DNA of 33,947 nucleotides, taken from Pseudomonadota bacterium (GTDB lineage: Bacteria > Myxococcota_A > Polyangia > Haliangiales > Haliangiaceae). Shown here one piece after another: positions 14,948-22,986 of this stretch (position 1 is its first letter; each line of letters begins with the position of its first letter). Below the pieces are notes generated by a model. The model was not told where the DNA came from. It did not search any database and was given only the letters and a program-made list of their open reading frames with translations. The translations under genes were made by a program, and so were the position numbers. Location of the stretch: positions 1 to 33,947 of the forward strand of contig JAEWJO010000346.1 of the NCBI GenBank assembly GCA_023386455.1, written 5' to 3'.

Positions 14948-16192
14948 CTACTTCGCGGCACGGAACGCGAGCACGGCGGCGAGGGCTTCGTCGCACGTCG
15001 GGCGAATCTCCTCGGGCGGCAACACGAAGCCACTGCCGCCCCGCGGCCGCAGCTCGATCGTGTACGACAGCGCGCCGCCTTCACCGTACATCCAGTCCGT
15101 CAACGTGCCCGCGGTCGGCGAGCTCTCGACGCCCGAGATCAGGCGATAGCGCGTCTCGTGTCGAGCGAACATCGCCGACGCGATGCGGTCACCGATCGCG
15201 GCATAACGAGCGCGATCCTTCGCGGGCGTCGCCGTGTAGAGCCACGGGTACATCACGAGCTGTCCGTACGAGTGAAGGTCGAGGTGACGGGAGACTTGCG
15301 CGCGCTTCGCGAGGTCGCGCACGGCGCTCGACTCGACCTCCGAGAACGCACGTTCGCCGCGATAGACCTGCGAGCTCTTGTTCGCACTCGAGCCCGCGCC
15401 GCCCCACGCGACCGCGTAGTTGCGGTTCAGGTCGACGCCGTGGCCGCCTCGACGGTTCTTGCGCCAGTATCGATCCGTGGCCCACGAGTACTGGTACCCG
15501 TCGGGATTGACGACTGGGATGATCCACAGCTCGGTCGAATCGACGAAGGCGCGAATCTCGGGATCTCGATCGTAGTCGCGCACGAGGCGATCGGCGACGC
15601 AGGTTGTCGCCATCGCCGCGATCCACTCGCGCGCGTGCTGGGTGCCCGTGATCAACATCGGCATCGCATCGGGCGAGCGTCCACCGATCCGTAGTGCCCA
15701 CAGCGTGCGGCCTTCGAGCGTGCTGCCGATCGGTCGAACCGCGGCACGCTCGGGTGTCATCGCGGCGAGCTCGTGGATGCGCGACGTGATCGCGCGGTAG
15801 TCGCGATACTCGGCGAACCAGTCGGCGGGCTGCGCGGCGCGAGGGTCGTGAAGCCGCAGGTGCTCGGCCCGCGCGACTGCATCGACGTCCGGAACCAGAA
15901 CGTCGAACGGCACACCTGCGGCGACCATCCGGCCGAGGTCCTCGCGCGCGACGACGACATCGAGCGGATCACGTGGACCGCGCGGCTCGCTCCACACGTC
16001 GTCCGCAAGGGACTCGGCGAGCGCGCATGCCGCAGCGTCGTCGCACGGCACGCGAATCGCGACGCGACCGCTCGTCACGGTCGCCGGCCCCGTCGACGCG
16101 AGACGCACACCCGCGAGCACGCAGGTCATCGCCACGGAGGCCAGGACCTCGACCCAGAGCCATCGGGACGGCGCGAGACGCTCGGTGCGCAT
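14948..16192 (-). CDS. M14 zinc carboxypeptidase, exported
   Basis: The product is 414 aa. The first 35 residues contain one hydrophobic segment (signal or anchor). Residues about 45-115 look like the M14 propeptide. The catalytic domain carries GTQHAREW (His186 and Glu189 as zinc ligands), DLNRNYA (Arg257, substrate carboxylate), HLDLHSYGQ (His307, third ligand) and YTIELRPRG (Glu380, general base). All catalytic residues of a carboxypeptidase A/B-type enzyme are present, so it should remove C-terminal residues outside the cytoplasm. The start ATG is supported by TAGAAT 6 nt upstream. It converges with the YCII gene, with 3 bp between stops. Confidence 0.93.
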   Translation of the reverse strand: MRTERLAPSRWLWVEVLASVAMTCVLAGVRLASTGPATVTSGRVAIRVPCDDAAACALAESLADDVWSEPRGPRDPLDVVVAREDLGRMVAAGVPFDVLVPDVDAVARAEHLRLHDPRAAQPADWFAEYRDYRAITSRIHELAAMTPERAAVRPIGSTLEGRTLWALRIGGRSPDAMPMLITGTQHAREWIAAMATTCVADRLVRDYDRDPEIRAFVDSTELWIIPVVNPDGYQYSWATDRYWRKNRRGGHGVDLNRNYAVAWGGAGSSANKSSQVYRGERAFSEVESSAVRDLAKRAQVSRHLDLHSYGQLVMYPWLYTATPAKDRARYAAIGDRIASAMFARHETRYRLISGVESSPTAGTLTDWMYGEGGALSYTIELRPRGGSGFVLPPEEIRPTCDEALAAVLAFRAAK

Positions 16193-16198
16193 GGCAGG

Positions 16199-16204
16199 AT
16201 TCTA
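16199..16204 (-). promoter_or_regulatory. -10-like hexamer TAGAAT upstream of the carboxypeptidase
   Basis: TAGAAT on the minus strand ends 6 nt before the ATG at 16192. It is the same hexamer as in the protease promoter at 2132-2137. No clear -35 is seen. Confidence 0.5.
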
Positions 16205-16303
16205 GCGCGCAGACGGGCGACGAACGGTTGACCGACGTCGACCGTATGGATCGCGAGCGGTCAGATCCTCGACGTCGACGCGCGCATAGGCCTCCGTCGC
16301 CGT

Positions 16304-17368
16304 TCACGGAACAGGAATCGCGACGAGAGAAGCCACGCCGGACGTGGCCGTCTCCGCGGCGAACAGGTGCGTCGCATCCTGGCCGACGAGCTTCGGTGCG
16401 TAATTGCACAGCTCCGACTGAGCGGCGAAGCGATGCGTGACGTCGAGCGAGTACGACACGAGCCGGGTCTCGATCTCGAACGACCCAGGATCGGGCGTGT
16501 ACATCTCGGCAACATAGAGATGTGTTGCATCGGCTCCGTGCATGCTGAACCAGTGGCCCGTCTGGTGGCTGATGCCGAGCATCTCGGTGGTCGGGTAGAT
16601 GAGGCTCCACGTGTAGAACGTCGTGTGCGATGTCTGGATCATCCCTGCGAGCGTGATCGCGACATCACCCGCGATCTGGATCGGGCCACCGTTCGGCGCG
16701 GTGATCACCGTGACCGCGCCGGGGTTCGCCAGTGGCGTGACACGCCACGTGGCGACAGTCCCACCATCGAGCCAGGCGACGATCGTCGAGCCGAGCACGA
16801 TGCGACGCGCCTCGCCGACGGATGTGGCGATGACAACGGGGACCTGATCGGGCTGGCCGGTGCGCGACAGCGACTCGATCGTGACGTCGCTGCCCGCTGT
16901 ACTCGCGGCGTACACGACGGAGGCATTGCCGGCGATCACGACCTGCGTCGTCGAGGCGATCGTGCCGAGGAGCGTGTCCGTGGTGCCAACGCGCTGGTGC
17001 ACCGCGTAGTCTGCCCCGCCGAGCTTGGCGGCATAGAAGACGGCGGTTCCCGACGACGACAATGCGAAGTGGCCCTCGCTCGCCGTCGCGATCAGCGTTG
17101 CCGGGCCGCCGGCGAGTGGGATCGCGTAGAGCTGATCCGCCGGCGTCGTGAACAGTGCGACGTACACGGTGGTTCCGTCGGACACCGCCGCATAGGGCTC
17201 GCCGGCCGGCAACTCGAGGACCGTGCTGCCGGCGCACGCCGCTTGTTGCGTCGGTGCATCGGTGCCGGCATCGCCGGTCGTATCGTTCCCTGCGTCAACG
17301 CCCGACGACTTGCCATCGCCACATGCCACGAGCGCGAGGACGACGGCGGTGCACCACGATACCTTCAC
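16304..17368 (-). CDS. lipoprotein, probable beta-propeller
   Basis: The product is 354 aa. The N-terminus from the GTG is VKVSWCTAVVLALVACGDGK, a lipoprotein signal with lipobox LVAC, followed by an Asp/Thr/Gly linker. The body is a series of about six repeats of roughly 45 residues, each with strands of the type GTTVYVALF, GGPATLIATA, GTAVFYAAK, THLYVAEM, DATHLFAAE. This is the look of WD40/YVTN-like propellers in predatory delta-proteobacteria. Function unknown. GTG at 17368 is chosen over ATG at 17404 because TACAAT lies 7 nt before it and the signal peptide then has normal length. Confidence 0.8.
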   Translation of the reverse strand: MKVSWCTAVVLALVACGDGKSSGVDAGNDTTGDAGTDAPTQQAACAGSTVLELPAGEPYAAVSDGTTVYVALFTTPADQLYAIPLAGGPATLIATASEGHFALSSSGTAVFYAAKLGGADYAVHQRVGTTDTLLGTIASTTQVVIAGNASVVYAASTAGSDVTIESLSRTGQPDQVPVVIATSVGEARRIVLGSTIVAWLDGGTVATWRVTPLANPGAVTVITAPNGGPIQIAGDVAITLAGMIQTSHTTFYTWSLIYPTTEMLGISHQTGHWFSMHGADATHLYVAEMYTPDPGSFEIETRLVSYSLDVTHRFAAQSELCNYAPKLVGQDATHLFAAETATSGVASLVAIPVP

Positions 17369-17375
17369 GCCCGTG

Positions 17376-17381
17376 ATTGTA
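17376..17381 (-). promoter_or_regulatory. -10-like hexamer TACAAT upstream of the 17368 start
   Basis: TACAAT on the minus strand ends 7 nt before the GTG at 17368. It supports that GTG, rather than the ATG at 17404, as the start. Confidence 0.5.
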
Positions 17382-17465
17382 CGCCCGTGGACGCGTGCGG
17401 GCATCGCTCCCTCACCGTGCGCGTTATCACGCCAAGCGACGTTCGTGACCGCGACGGTGTCACGC

Positions 17466-17708
17466 CTACCGACCGAGTGCCGTGCTGATCGCCTGGCCGA
17501 GGTCGACCAGCCGCCTGCGGATCTCCGCGTCGGTGACCGCCGCCAGCTTCTCGATGCGATCCAGCTGCCAGCGGAGCGCCATCAGGATCTCGGTCGCTGT
17601 CGCGCCGCCCTCGATCGCGTCCACCAGCGATGCGGCGTCGCTGGCCAGCCCCGCTTGCTCGAGGAGCATCGCGATGTCGCGAGCCTCTGCGTAGTAGTCC
17701 CTCGTCAT
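17466..17708 (-). CDS. small helical protein of unknown function
   Basis: The product is 80 aa and entirely helix-friendly (YYAEARDIAMLLEQAG, ILMALRWQLDRIEKLAAV, AEIRRRLVDLGQAI). It has no signal peptide, Cys or Trp-rich motif. Composition and codon use match neighbouring genes, so I regard it as real although no family is recognised. It is 60 bp downstream of the AhpD-like gene, on the same strand. No clear Shine-Dalgarno is visible. Confidence 0.55.
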   Translation of the reverse strand: MTRDYYAEARDIAMLLEQAGLASDAASLVDAIEGGATATEILMALRWQLDRIEKLAAVTDAEIRRRLVDLGQAISTALGR

Positions 17709-17767
17709 GACGGTACGGTCACTTCATGGCATCGTGAACGATCGTGATCCGCGCGTGCCATGGGCAA

Positions 17768-18244
17768 TCAGGAAGTCGTTCGCGGTGGCGCCACCGTGTA
17801 GCGGCTACTGATCGCGATCCGGGTCCAGGCAGCCATGACGATCGCGACCCACTCCACCGCGGCGATCTCGTCACCGGACAGCACCGCCGCAGCCTCGCCG
17901 TACACGGCCTCGGGCACCTGGCCCGCGTTCACCAGCGTCACGGCCTCGACGAGAGCCAGCGCTGCGCGCTCCTTGTCGTCGAAGTAGGCCGACTCGCGCC
18001 ACGCGTCGAGCAGGGCGATCCGATCGTTCGACTCGCCCGCCGCAAGCGCATCGTGTGCATGCATGCGCACGCAGTACGCGCAGCCATTGATCTGCGACGC
18101 GCGCAGACGCAACAAGTGCGTGAAGCCGATCGCCAGGCCCGCCGCCTTGGCGCGTTCGGCACCGAGCTTGTCGAGCGCCGCCACGGTCTGATAGAGCTCC
18201 GGCGCCGCCTTGCCCAGGTTCACCCGCTGGATTTGATCTCTCAT
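17768..18244 (-). CDS. AhpD/CMD-family alkylhydroperoxidase-like protein
   Basis: The product is 158 aa. The active-site segment NGCAYCVRMHAHDA has the CxxC-x3-H arrangement of AhpD-type peroxidase proteins, preceded by LLRLRASQIN and followed by the conserved helix AALALVEAVTLVN. The family reduces peroxides through the Cys pair, or acts as a carboxymuconolactone decarboxylase. An AhpD-like redox role is most likely because both Cys are present. The start ATG has TAATCT 6 nt upstream. Confidence 0.92.
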   Translation of the reverse strand: MRDQIQRVNLGKAAPELYQTVAALDKLGAERAKAAGLAIGFTHLLRLRASQINGCAYCVRMHAHDALAAGESNDRIALLDAWRESAYFDDKERAALALVEAVTLVNAGQVPEAVYGEAAAVLSGDEIAAVEWVAIVMAAWTRIAISSRYTVAPPRTTS

Positions 18245-18250
18245 GCGCCT

Positions 18251-18256
18251 AGATTA
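18251..18256 (-). promoter_or_regulatory. -10-like hexamer TAATCT upstream of the AhpD-like gene
   Basis: TAATCT on the minus strand ends 6 nt before the ATG at 18244. No Shine-Dalgarno is seen. Confidence 0.45.
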
Positions 18257-18318
18257 CGGCCTGATCGCGCACGTGCGAGACCGTGCCAGCTCCGGACCGG
18301 AGGGGCCGGTCGCTGCGC

Positions 18319-18900
18319 TCAGGGATGGAGCTTCTCGCCCTTGTTCAGCATCTCGATGAACTTCTCGAGACGTCGAGCCCGCGTCTCGGGTTTCTTCGCC
18401 GCCTGCAGCCGGTAGAGGATCGCGTAGCGGTTCGCCGAGCTCAGCGACTCGAAGAACTTCTTCGCCTTCGTCGACTTCGCGAGCGCCTTGGCGAGATCGT
18501 CCGGAACCGTCGCGGTGGCAGCGGAGTCGTATGCAGCGGCCCAGCGCCCGTCGGCCTTCGCGCGCTCGACCTCGGCGATCCCGGCGGCCTGCATGCGACC
18601 TGCGCTCGTCAGTCGCGCGACGCGTTCGCGGTTCAGCTTCGACCACGTGCTCTGCTTTCCGCGTGGTGTGAACCGTTGCAGGCTGTACGTCTCGCCGAGC
18701 GACTTTGCCTGTCCGTCGATCCAGCCGAAGCACAGCGCAACGTCGACGGCCTGGTCCCAGTCGATCGACGCGATGCCGGACTTCTTCTTCGCGTACTTCA
18801 CCCAGACGCACGACGCCTTCGCATGATGCTTGCGCAGCCATCGTTCGAAATCGGCGGGCTTCGCGAAGAACTCCACCGGGTCGTCTGCCTTCGGATCCAT
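18319..18900 (-). CDS. YdeI/OmdA-family protein
   Basis: The product is 193 aa. FFAKPADFERWLRKHH, VWVKYAKKKSGIASIDWDQAV, ALCFGWIDGQAKSL, YSLQRFTPRGKQSTWSKLN and the C-terminal ILYRLQAAKKPETRARRL are the successive conserved blocks of the YdeI family (bacteriocin-protection or OmpD-associated proteins). Biochemical function is not established for the family; a role in resisting cationic peptides has been suggested. Length is normal. No Shine-Dalgarno is obvious before the ATG. Confidence 0.92.
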   Translation of the reverse strand: MDPKADDPVEFFAKPADFERWLRKHHAKASCVWVKYAKKKSGIASIDWDQAVDVALCFGWIDGQAKSLGETYSLQRFTPRGKQSTWSKLNRERVARLTSAGRMQAAGIAEVERAKADGRWAAAYDSAATATVPDDLAKALAKSTKAKKFFESLSSANRYAILYRLQAAKKPETRARRLEKFIEMLNKGEKLHP

Positions 18901-18971
18901 CGGCAGCCATCGAACCAGACATCACGATGAACATCCAGAGGGCAAGATCACGAGCCGGCGCCTCGATGCTG

Positions 18972-19421
18972 CTAATGCCTCATCGCGCCGGGCTGCTCCG
19001 ATTCATTCGCAGCGTTCGTGCGCGCGACTGCCGAGAACGCATCGGCAACCGACGCGGTGTCATAGCCGCAGAGGAATTTGTGGATCTTGCCGTCCCGTAC
19101 CTCGAAGGTATCGATCAGGCGCGTGTTCCACTCGCGACCGGTCGCCTTGCTCCGGGCGTGCTCGTGTCCGATCACCGTCACGAAGCCATCGGCGCCGTGA
19201 AACTCGTCCGGTCCAAACTCCAGGATGTCTGCGCTGCTCGTGAACTTCGTCAGGAACTCGCGCATCCCTTCGCCACCACGGTACGTGCCGGCGAACGGAA
19301 TCGAGCGAGGGCCCATGAGCTCGATCTCGCAGTCATCCGCGAAGCTCGCAACGGCACCATCGAGGTCGCCTCGTTCGAGACATTCGTACACCGCGCGAAC
19401 TGGTTCGATGCTTCTCTCCAT
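18972..19421 (-). CDS. SnoaL-like (NTF2-fold) protein
   Basis: The product is 149 aa. The pattern is that of SnoaL-like polyketide-cyclase/NTF2 proteins: a first helix VRAVYECLERGDLDGAVASFADDCEIEL, GTYRGGEGMREFLTKF, then VIGHEHARSKATGREW and LIDTFEVRDGKIHKF with the final strand. Members are small ligand-binding cones used as isomerases, hydrolases or sensors. The substrate cannot be predicted. The ATG is preceded by a GGAGGGG ribosome-binding sequence. Between its stop and the YdeI start are 71 bp without a visible gene. Confidence 0.85.
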   Translation of the reverse strand: MERSIEPVRAVYECLERGDLDGAVASFADDCEIELMGPRSIPFAGTYRGGEGMREFLTKFTSSADILEFGPDEFHGADGFVTVIGHEHARSKATGREWNTRLIDTFEVRDGKIHKFLCGYDTASVADAFSAVARTNAANESEQPGAMRH

Positions 19422-19499
19422 ACATCACCCCTCCGCGAGATCGAACGTGCATCGCGCGTACCGGGAATCGCGACCGGCAAGATCGGGTGCCGCTAGCCG

Positions 19500-20288
19500 C
19501 TATGGCAGTACGAAGTGCTTGCGCTGCCGCGCGCCGGCGTAGATGCCCGGTGTGCAGCCGACGATGCGCACGAAGTGACGGTGCATCTGGCTCTGATCGC
19601 AGAACCCGACGCGCGAGGCGACGTCCGACGGGGCCACGCCTCGGCGCAGCAGGATCGAGGCGCGCACGACGCGCGCCTGGGTGAGAAACGCGTAGGGCGG
19701 CAGACCGAGCTCGCGCGAGAACTCGCGACAGAGATGAAATTTGTCGGTGCGCGCATGCTCCGCGACCGCATCGAGCGTGACCTTGTCGGCCAGGTGATCG
19801 AGCAAGAACTGGCGCGCGCGGAGCAAGCAGGGCCGCAGGCGCGCACGCGGTGCGCGCGGAGCGCCAAAGAAGGACGTGAATGCACTGACTGCCTCGGTGA
19901 CCGCCACCTCGAGCTCGAACGGATCTGTCGTCCCGGCGAGCACGACGTCATGGAGGCGGCGCAGCGAACGCGCGCGCTCGTCCTCCGGATCGACTTGCGC
20001 TCCGACGAGCCGCTCGGATGCGACAGGCCCGAGCGCCCGTCGTGACGCCTCGACCAGCTCGTCATCGAACGACACCAGCTGAAAGCTCCCCGGCGCATCG
20101 CGCTCGAGATCCCGATGGATCTGCCCGGGCTGCTTGAGGCCAAGCGTTCCGGGCGACTGTGCGTAGTCGTTGCCGTCGACGCGACTGCGCGCTCGGCCCG
20201 CGAGCGTCAGGCTCGTCCCGTAGTGCGCCTTCATGCCGCGAAACAGCTTCGTGGTCGCGCGCAGGCGGACGAAGCTCACGCCGGGCAT
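19500..20288 (-). CDS. AraC-family transcriptional regulator
   Basis: The product is 262 aa from ATG at 20288; the frame is open to a TTG at 20375, and a GTG at 20318 is also possible. The N-terminal half is a cupin-type sensor (VDGNDYAQSPGTLGLKQPG, SFQLVSFDDEL). The C-terminal 100 residues carry two helix-turn-helix units: LDAVAEHARTDKFHLCREFSRELG, and VAPSDVASRVGFCDQSQMHRHFVRIVG followed by TPGIYAGARQ, the AraC signature. It is divergent from the SDR gene at 20420 and likely controls it, but no inducer is known. Confidence 0.9.
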   Translation of the reverse strand: MPGVSFVRLRATTKLFRGMKAHYGTSLTLAGRARSRVDGNDYAQSPGTLGLKQPGQIHRDLERDAPGSFQLVSFDDELVEASRRALGPVASERLVGAQVDPEDERARSLRRLHDVVLAGTTDPFELEVAVTEAVSAFTSFFGAPRAPRARLRPCLLRARQFLLDHLADKVTLDAVAEHARTDKFHLCREFSRELGLPPYAFLTQARVVRASILLRRGVAPSDVASRVGFCDQSQMHRHFVRIVGCTPGIYAGARQRKHFVLP

Positions 20289-20419
20289 GATCGGACCGAA
20301 CTCGCGAGTGCCCTGCACGGAGCCAAGTGTAGCGCCAGCAGCACGCGAGGATTGTGCGTTCTTGGCACATACCAAGGACGCCCAAGATCCCCAGCACGCC
20401 GCGCTGCATGGTGCGTGGG

Positions 20420-21145
20420 ATGAACGACAAAACGACTGCTCTCGTCACGGGTGCCAACAAGGGGCTCGGCTACGAAACCGCGCGCCGTCTCGCCGAGTGC
20501 GGGCTGACGGTCCTCGTCGGAGCGCGCGATCCCGAGCGCGGCAAGGGCGCCATCGCGCGGCTGCGCGAGCGCGGAGCGGACGCTCACCTCGTCCACCTCG
20601 ACCTCACGAGCGAACCCAGTATCGCGGCTGCGACGCGTGCCATCGCCGAGCGGTTCGGCCGTCTCGATGTGCTCGTCAACAATGCCGGGATCGGTGGCGG
20701 CCAGCTGCCGTCCAAGCAGGATCTCGGTGCGATGCGCGCGCTGTTCGACACCAACCTGTACGGCACCATCGCGGTCACGCAGGCCTTCGTGCCGTTACTC
20801 GAACGGTCGCCGGCCGCACGGATCGTGAACGTCTCGACCACGCTCGCGTCGCTCGGCCTGGCCGCGGATCCGACCCACCGGATCACACAGTGGAACGAGC
20901 TGTTCGGCTACATCGCATCGAAGGCGGCGATCAACTCCTTCACCGTGCGCCTCGCCCACGAGCTGCGTCCGAAGCGCATCAAGGTGAACGCCGCGTGCCC
21001 CGGCTACGTCGCGACGGACTTCAACCAGCACCGCGGCCTGCGGACCGTCGAGCAAGGCGCGGAGATCATCGTGCGCCTCGCGACGCTGCCCGATGATGGG
21101 CCGACCGCCGGGTTCTACGACGAGAGCGGGGCGGTCGCGTGGTGA
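20420..21145 (+). CDS. short-chain dehydrogenase/reductase
   Basis: The product is 241 aa. TGANKGLG (10-17) is the nucleotide-binding glycine motif, NNAG (87-90) the structural motif, NVSTTLAS (137-144) contains the catalytic Ser, and Y164-x3-K168 (YIASK) the catalytic pair. ARDPER after the second strand suggests NADP preference. The PGYVATDFN motif near residue 195 is typical of carbonyl-reductase-like SDRs. Start: ATG 20420 gives the normal MNDKTTALVTG; an ATG at 20408 is possible. It faces away from the AraC-type regulator. Substrate unknown. Confidence 0.93.
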   Translation: MNDKTTALVTGANKGLGYETARRLAECGLTVLVGARDPERGKGAIARLRERGADAHLVHLDLTSEPSIAAATRAIAERFGRLDVLVNNAGIGGGQLPSKQDLGAMRALFDTNLYGTIAVTQAFVPLLERSPAARIVNVSTTLASLGLAADPTHRITQWNELFGYIASKAAINSFTVRLAHELRPKRIKVNAACPGYVATDFNQHRGLRTVEQGAEIIVRLATLPDDGPTAGFYDESGAVAW

Positions 21146-21236
21146 GGTCGCGTGTCGAGCCGGCATCGTGCGATGCGCGTGAGCCAGGTGCCGTGCGGTG
21201 ATTCGAGGGATCGCCTTTGGACCACTCACGTGCTTC

Positions 21237-21242
21237 TATGTT
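21237..21242 (+). promoter_or_regulatory. -10-like hexamer TATGTT upstream of the 21251 start
   Basis: TATGTT ends 8 nt before the GTG at 21251. It decides the start of the lipoprotein gene, whose frame extends further upstream. Confidence 0.45.
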
Positions 21243-21250
21243 CGGCACTC

Positions 21251-22150
21251 GTGACCAAGTACCTGTCTGCGACGAGAGACTCCATCTTCGGGGCGAAGCG
21301 GAGGGCGCTGATCAACCTGCTTGCCCTGCTCGCGATCGCTGCGTGCGAGGGCGAACCTGCGATGGTAATCGACGCGCAGGTCGATGCCAGGTACGACCTG
21401 CTGAACATCGAGCGAGTCGGCCATGTCGAGCTCGACATGGACTCGAACCTCGGCCTCGCCGTCGCCGGCAATCACGCCTACGTCGGCTACAAGTACGATG
21501 GCACGATCGACATCGTCGACATCTCCGATCCTGCGTCGCCCGTTCGCGTCGCCGGATTACCTCTCGGCTGGGATGCGACGGAGGTCCGGGCGATCGCAGA
21601 TCTCGCGCTCCTCTACGTGCTCGTCGGCCCCGCCGAGCTCGTCATCTTCGATCTCGCTGATCCGGTTGCACCTGCGCGAATCGGCAGCTTCACGGTGCCG
21701 AACATCGTGGCGCACGAGCTGTTCCTGTGGCGTGATCCCGCCGCACCGTCGCGCGTGCTCGCCGTGATCAGCGACGTCAGCACGACCGGCGGTTTCGTCG
21801 TGCTCGACGTGTCGAACCCGAGTGAAATCACGGTCCACCGACGCCAGACGTCCTCGCCACTGCACTCGGTCTCGCTCTCTGACGACGGCAGTCGCATGTA
21901 CCTCAGCTTCATTTCCGGCGAGGTCGGCGTCATGGATTCGACCCAGCTCATTGCGCAAGGACTCGCGCAGCCGGCGACGCTCCTCGGCAACCGTCGCGTG
22001 TCGGACTGCACGACGCAGTCGCGCACGTGTATCGCGCACTCCACCGTCAAGGTTCCCGGGCGCGCCCTCGCCGTCGTGACCTACGAGAACGAGTCGTGTC
22101 CCAAGGGATGGATGGATCTGGTCGACATGAGCGACGAGACCATATGCTAG
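21251..22150 (+). CDS. LVIVD-type beta-propeller lipoprotein, probably C-terminally truncated
   Basis: The product is 299 aa. The signal sequence RRALINLLALLAIAACEGEP has lipobox IAAC. The body has LVIVD/choice-of-anchor repeats: GNHAYVGYKYDGTIDIVDIS, LLYVLVGPAELVIFDLADP, GGFVVLDVSNPSEI. A protein of this type usually has six or seven blades. This one stops in the middle of a new blade (WMDLVDMSDETIC), just before a short direct duplication of CGAGCTGG, so a premature end is likely. An upstream in-frame ATG (21173) exists, but GTG 21251 gives a sensible signal peptide and follows a -10-like TATGTT by 8 nt. Confidence 0.75.
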   Translation: MTKYLSATRDSIFGAKRRALINLLALLAIAACEGEPAMVIDAQVDARYDLLNIERVGHVELDMDSNLGLAVAGNHAYVGYKYDGTIDIVDISDPASPVRVAGLPLGWDATEVRAIADLALLYVLVGPAELVIFDLADPVAPARIGSFTVPNIVAHELFLWRDPAAPSRVLAVISDVSTTGGFVVLDVSNPSEITVHRRQTSSPLHSVSLSDDGSRMYLSFISGEVGVMDSTQLIAQGLAQPATLLGNRRVSDCTTQSRTCIAHSTVKVPGRALAVVTYENESCPKGWMDLVDMSDETIC

Positions 22151-22215
22151 CGCCACAGGGCACGAGCTGGCCACGAGCTGGTGCATGTGTCCTCGGTGTG
22201 CGCGGTCATCGCTGA

Positions 22216-22221
22216 TATCGT
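22216..22221 (+). promoter_or_regulatory. -10-like hexamer TATCGT upstream of the 22228 start
   Basis: TATCGT ends 6 nt before the ATG at 22228, with no Shine-Dalgarno between. Weaker than the other cases because GATATC overlaps it. Confidence 0.35.
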
Positions 22222-22227
22222 CCCACC

Positions 22228-22551
22228 ATGGCAGACGCCAACCCGTACCTCACGGAAGTCGTGTCGCCGTCGGGTGCATACGCGGTACGCACGGCGGACA
22301 ACGAAGTCCGCATGTCGCACTGGATCAGGTCGGCCGTGCTCGTCGACGGGACCGGCGCGATGCTGCTTGACTTCGGCGCATCGTGGAGCGCCGACACGAT
22401 CCGCTGGATCGACGAGACCCACGTGGCAATCGACCTCCGACGGTATCCGGGCGACCGCTCGGCGCGGCTGATCGTCGATGCGACGACTCACACGGCCGTC
22501 GTGGATGGAGCAACGCTCACGTTCACGGAGCTCGCGCGCTGGCTGCGCTGA
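22228..22551 (+). CDS. small hypothetical protein
   Basis: The product is 107 aa. It starts MADANPYLTEVVSPSGAYAV and is made of short beta strands (VLVDGTGAMLLDFG, THVAIDLRRYPG, LIVDATTHTAVVDGATL) with a final helix LARWLR. The pattern resembles small beta-propeller-blade or immunity-like proteins, but no family is recognised. Codon bias matches the genome. Transcription may start at the initiation codon (see 22216-22221). Confidence 0.65.
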   Translation: MADANPYLTEVVSPSGAYAVRTADNEVRMSHWIRSAVLVDGTGAMLLDFGASWSADTIRWIDETHVAIDLRRYPGDRSARLIVDATTHTAVVDGATLTFTELARWLR

Positions 22552-22975
22552 CCGCGCAAAGGAGAACGGGTAGCTCCGCCGTCCCGGCCGGGCAACGCGA
22601 TCGAAGACGCCGCTGGACATCCGGCCCCCGTTCCGGCTTGCAGCACAGGTCGAGCTCGAAGGGAGATCGACACGGCTGAAGATCACCTCGTCCTTCCGGT
22701 TCTTGAACATGCTCTTCGGCAAGCGGCGAAATGACTGATGAGCACGTGGGTGGGAGCGATTGTCGAGACGGCTGGACGTGCCGATTTCTGGGACGTCGCA
22801 CGCAAGCACGGCGTCGATAGCATCACGCTCGAAATCCCGAAGTACGTGCTCGTCGAGTGCTCTGTCGGCTTTGATTTCCACGCTTCGGTTCGGCTCGCCG
22901 AGGCACGCAACACGTGCTCCTGCGTGCGCTGCGGGAACTCCAGAAACTCGTTCCGCAGCGATCGAACCCGGACCC
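22552..22975. other. 424-bp region with no gene I can support
   Basis: An open frame from ATG 22738 runs 88 codons on the plus strand (to 23004) with GRADFWDVARKHGVDSITLEI and two Cys in CSCVRCGN. It lacks a ribosome-binding site and overlaps the end of the convergent HxlR gene, so I do not call it. The opposite strand is open too, but with random-looking composition. The right end contains a decayed tRNA-like segment at 22960-22986. Confidence 0.3.
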
Positions 22976-22986
22976 CTAGGTACGAT
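22960..22986 (-). repeat. possible decayed copy of the tRNA-Ala 3' region
   Basis: The plus strand reads GATCGAACCC then GGACC, CTAG, GT and CGAT in the same order as the tRNA-Ala 3' half at 33802-33832, with single-base changes and two one- or two-base deletions. Upstream similarity (acceptor arm) is absent. It covers the stop codon of the HxlR gene. This is a weak candidate for an old attachment-site scar; chance is not excluded. Confidence 0.3.

Noticed and set aside
18909..18921. ATCGAACCAGACA matches 13 bases of the tRNA repeat R2
   Set aside because: The match stops on both sides, R2 differs from the real tRNA exactly here, and the site lies between two ordinary genes. Chance is likely.
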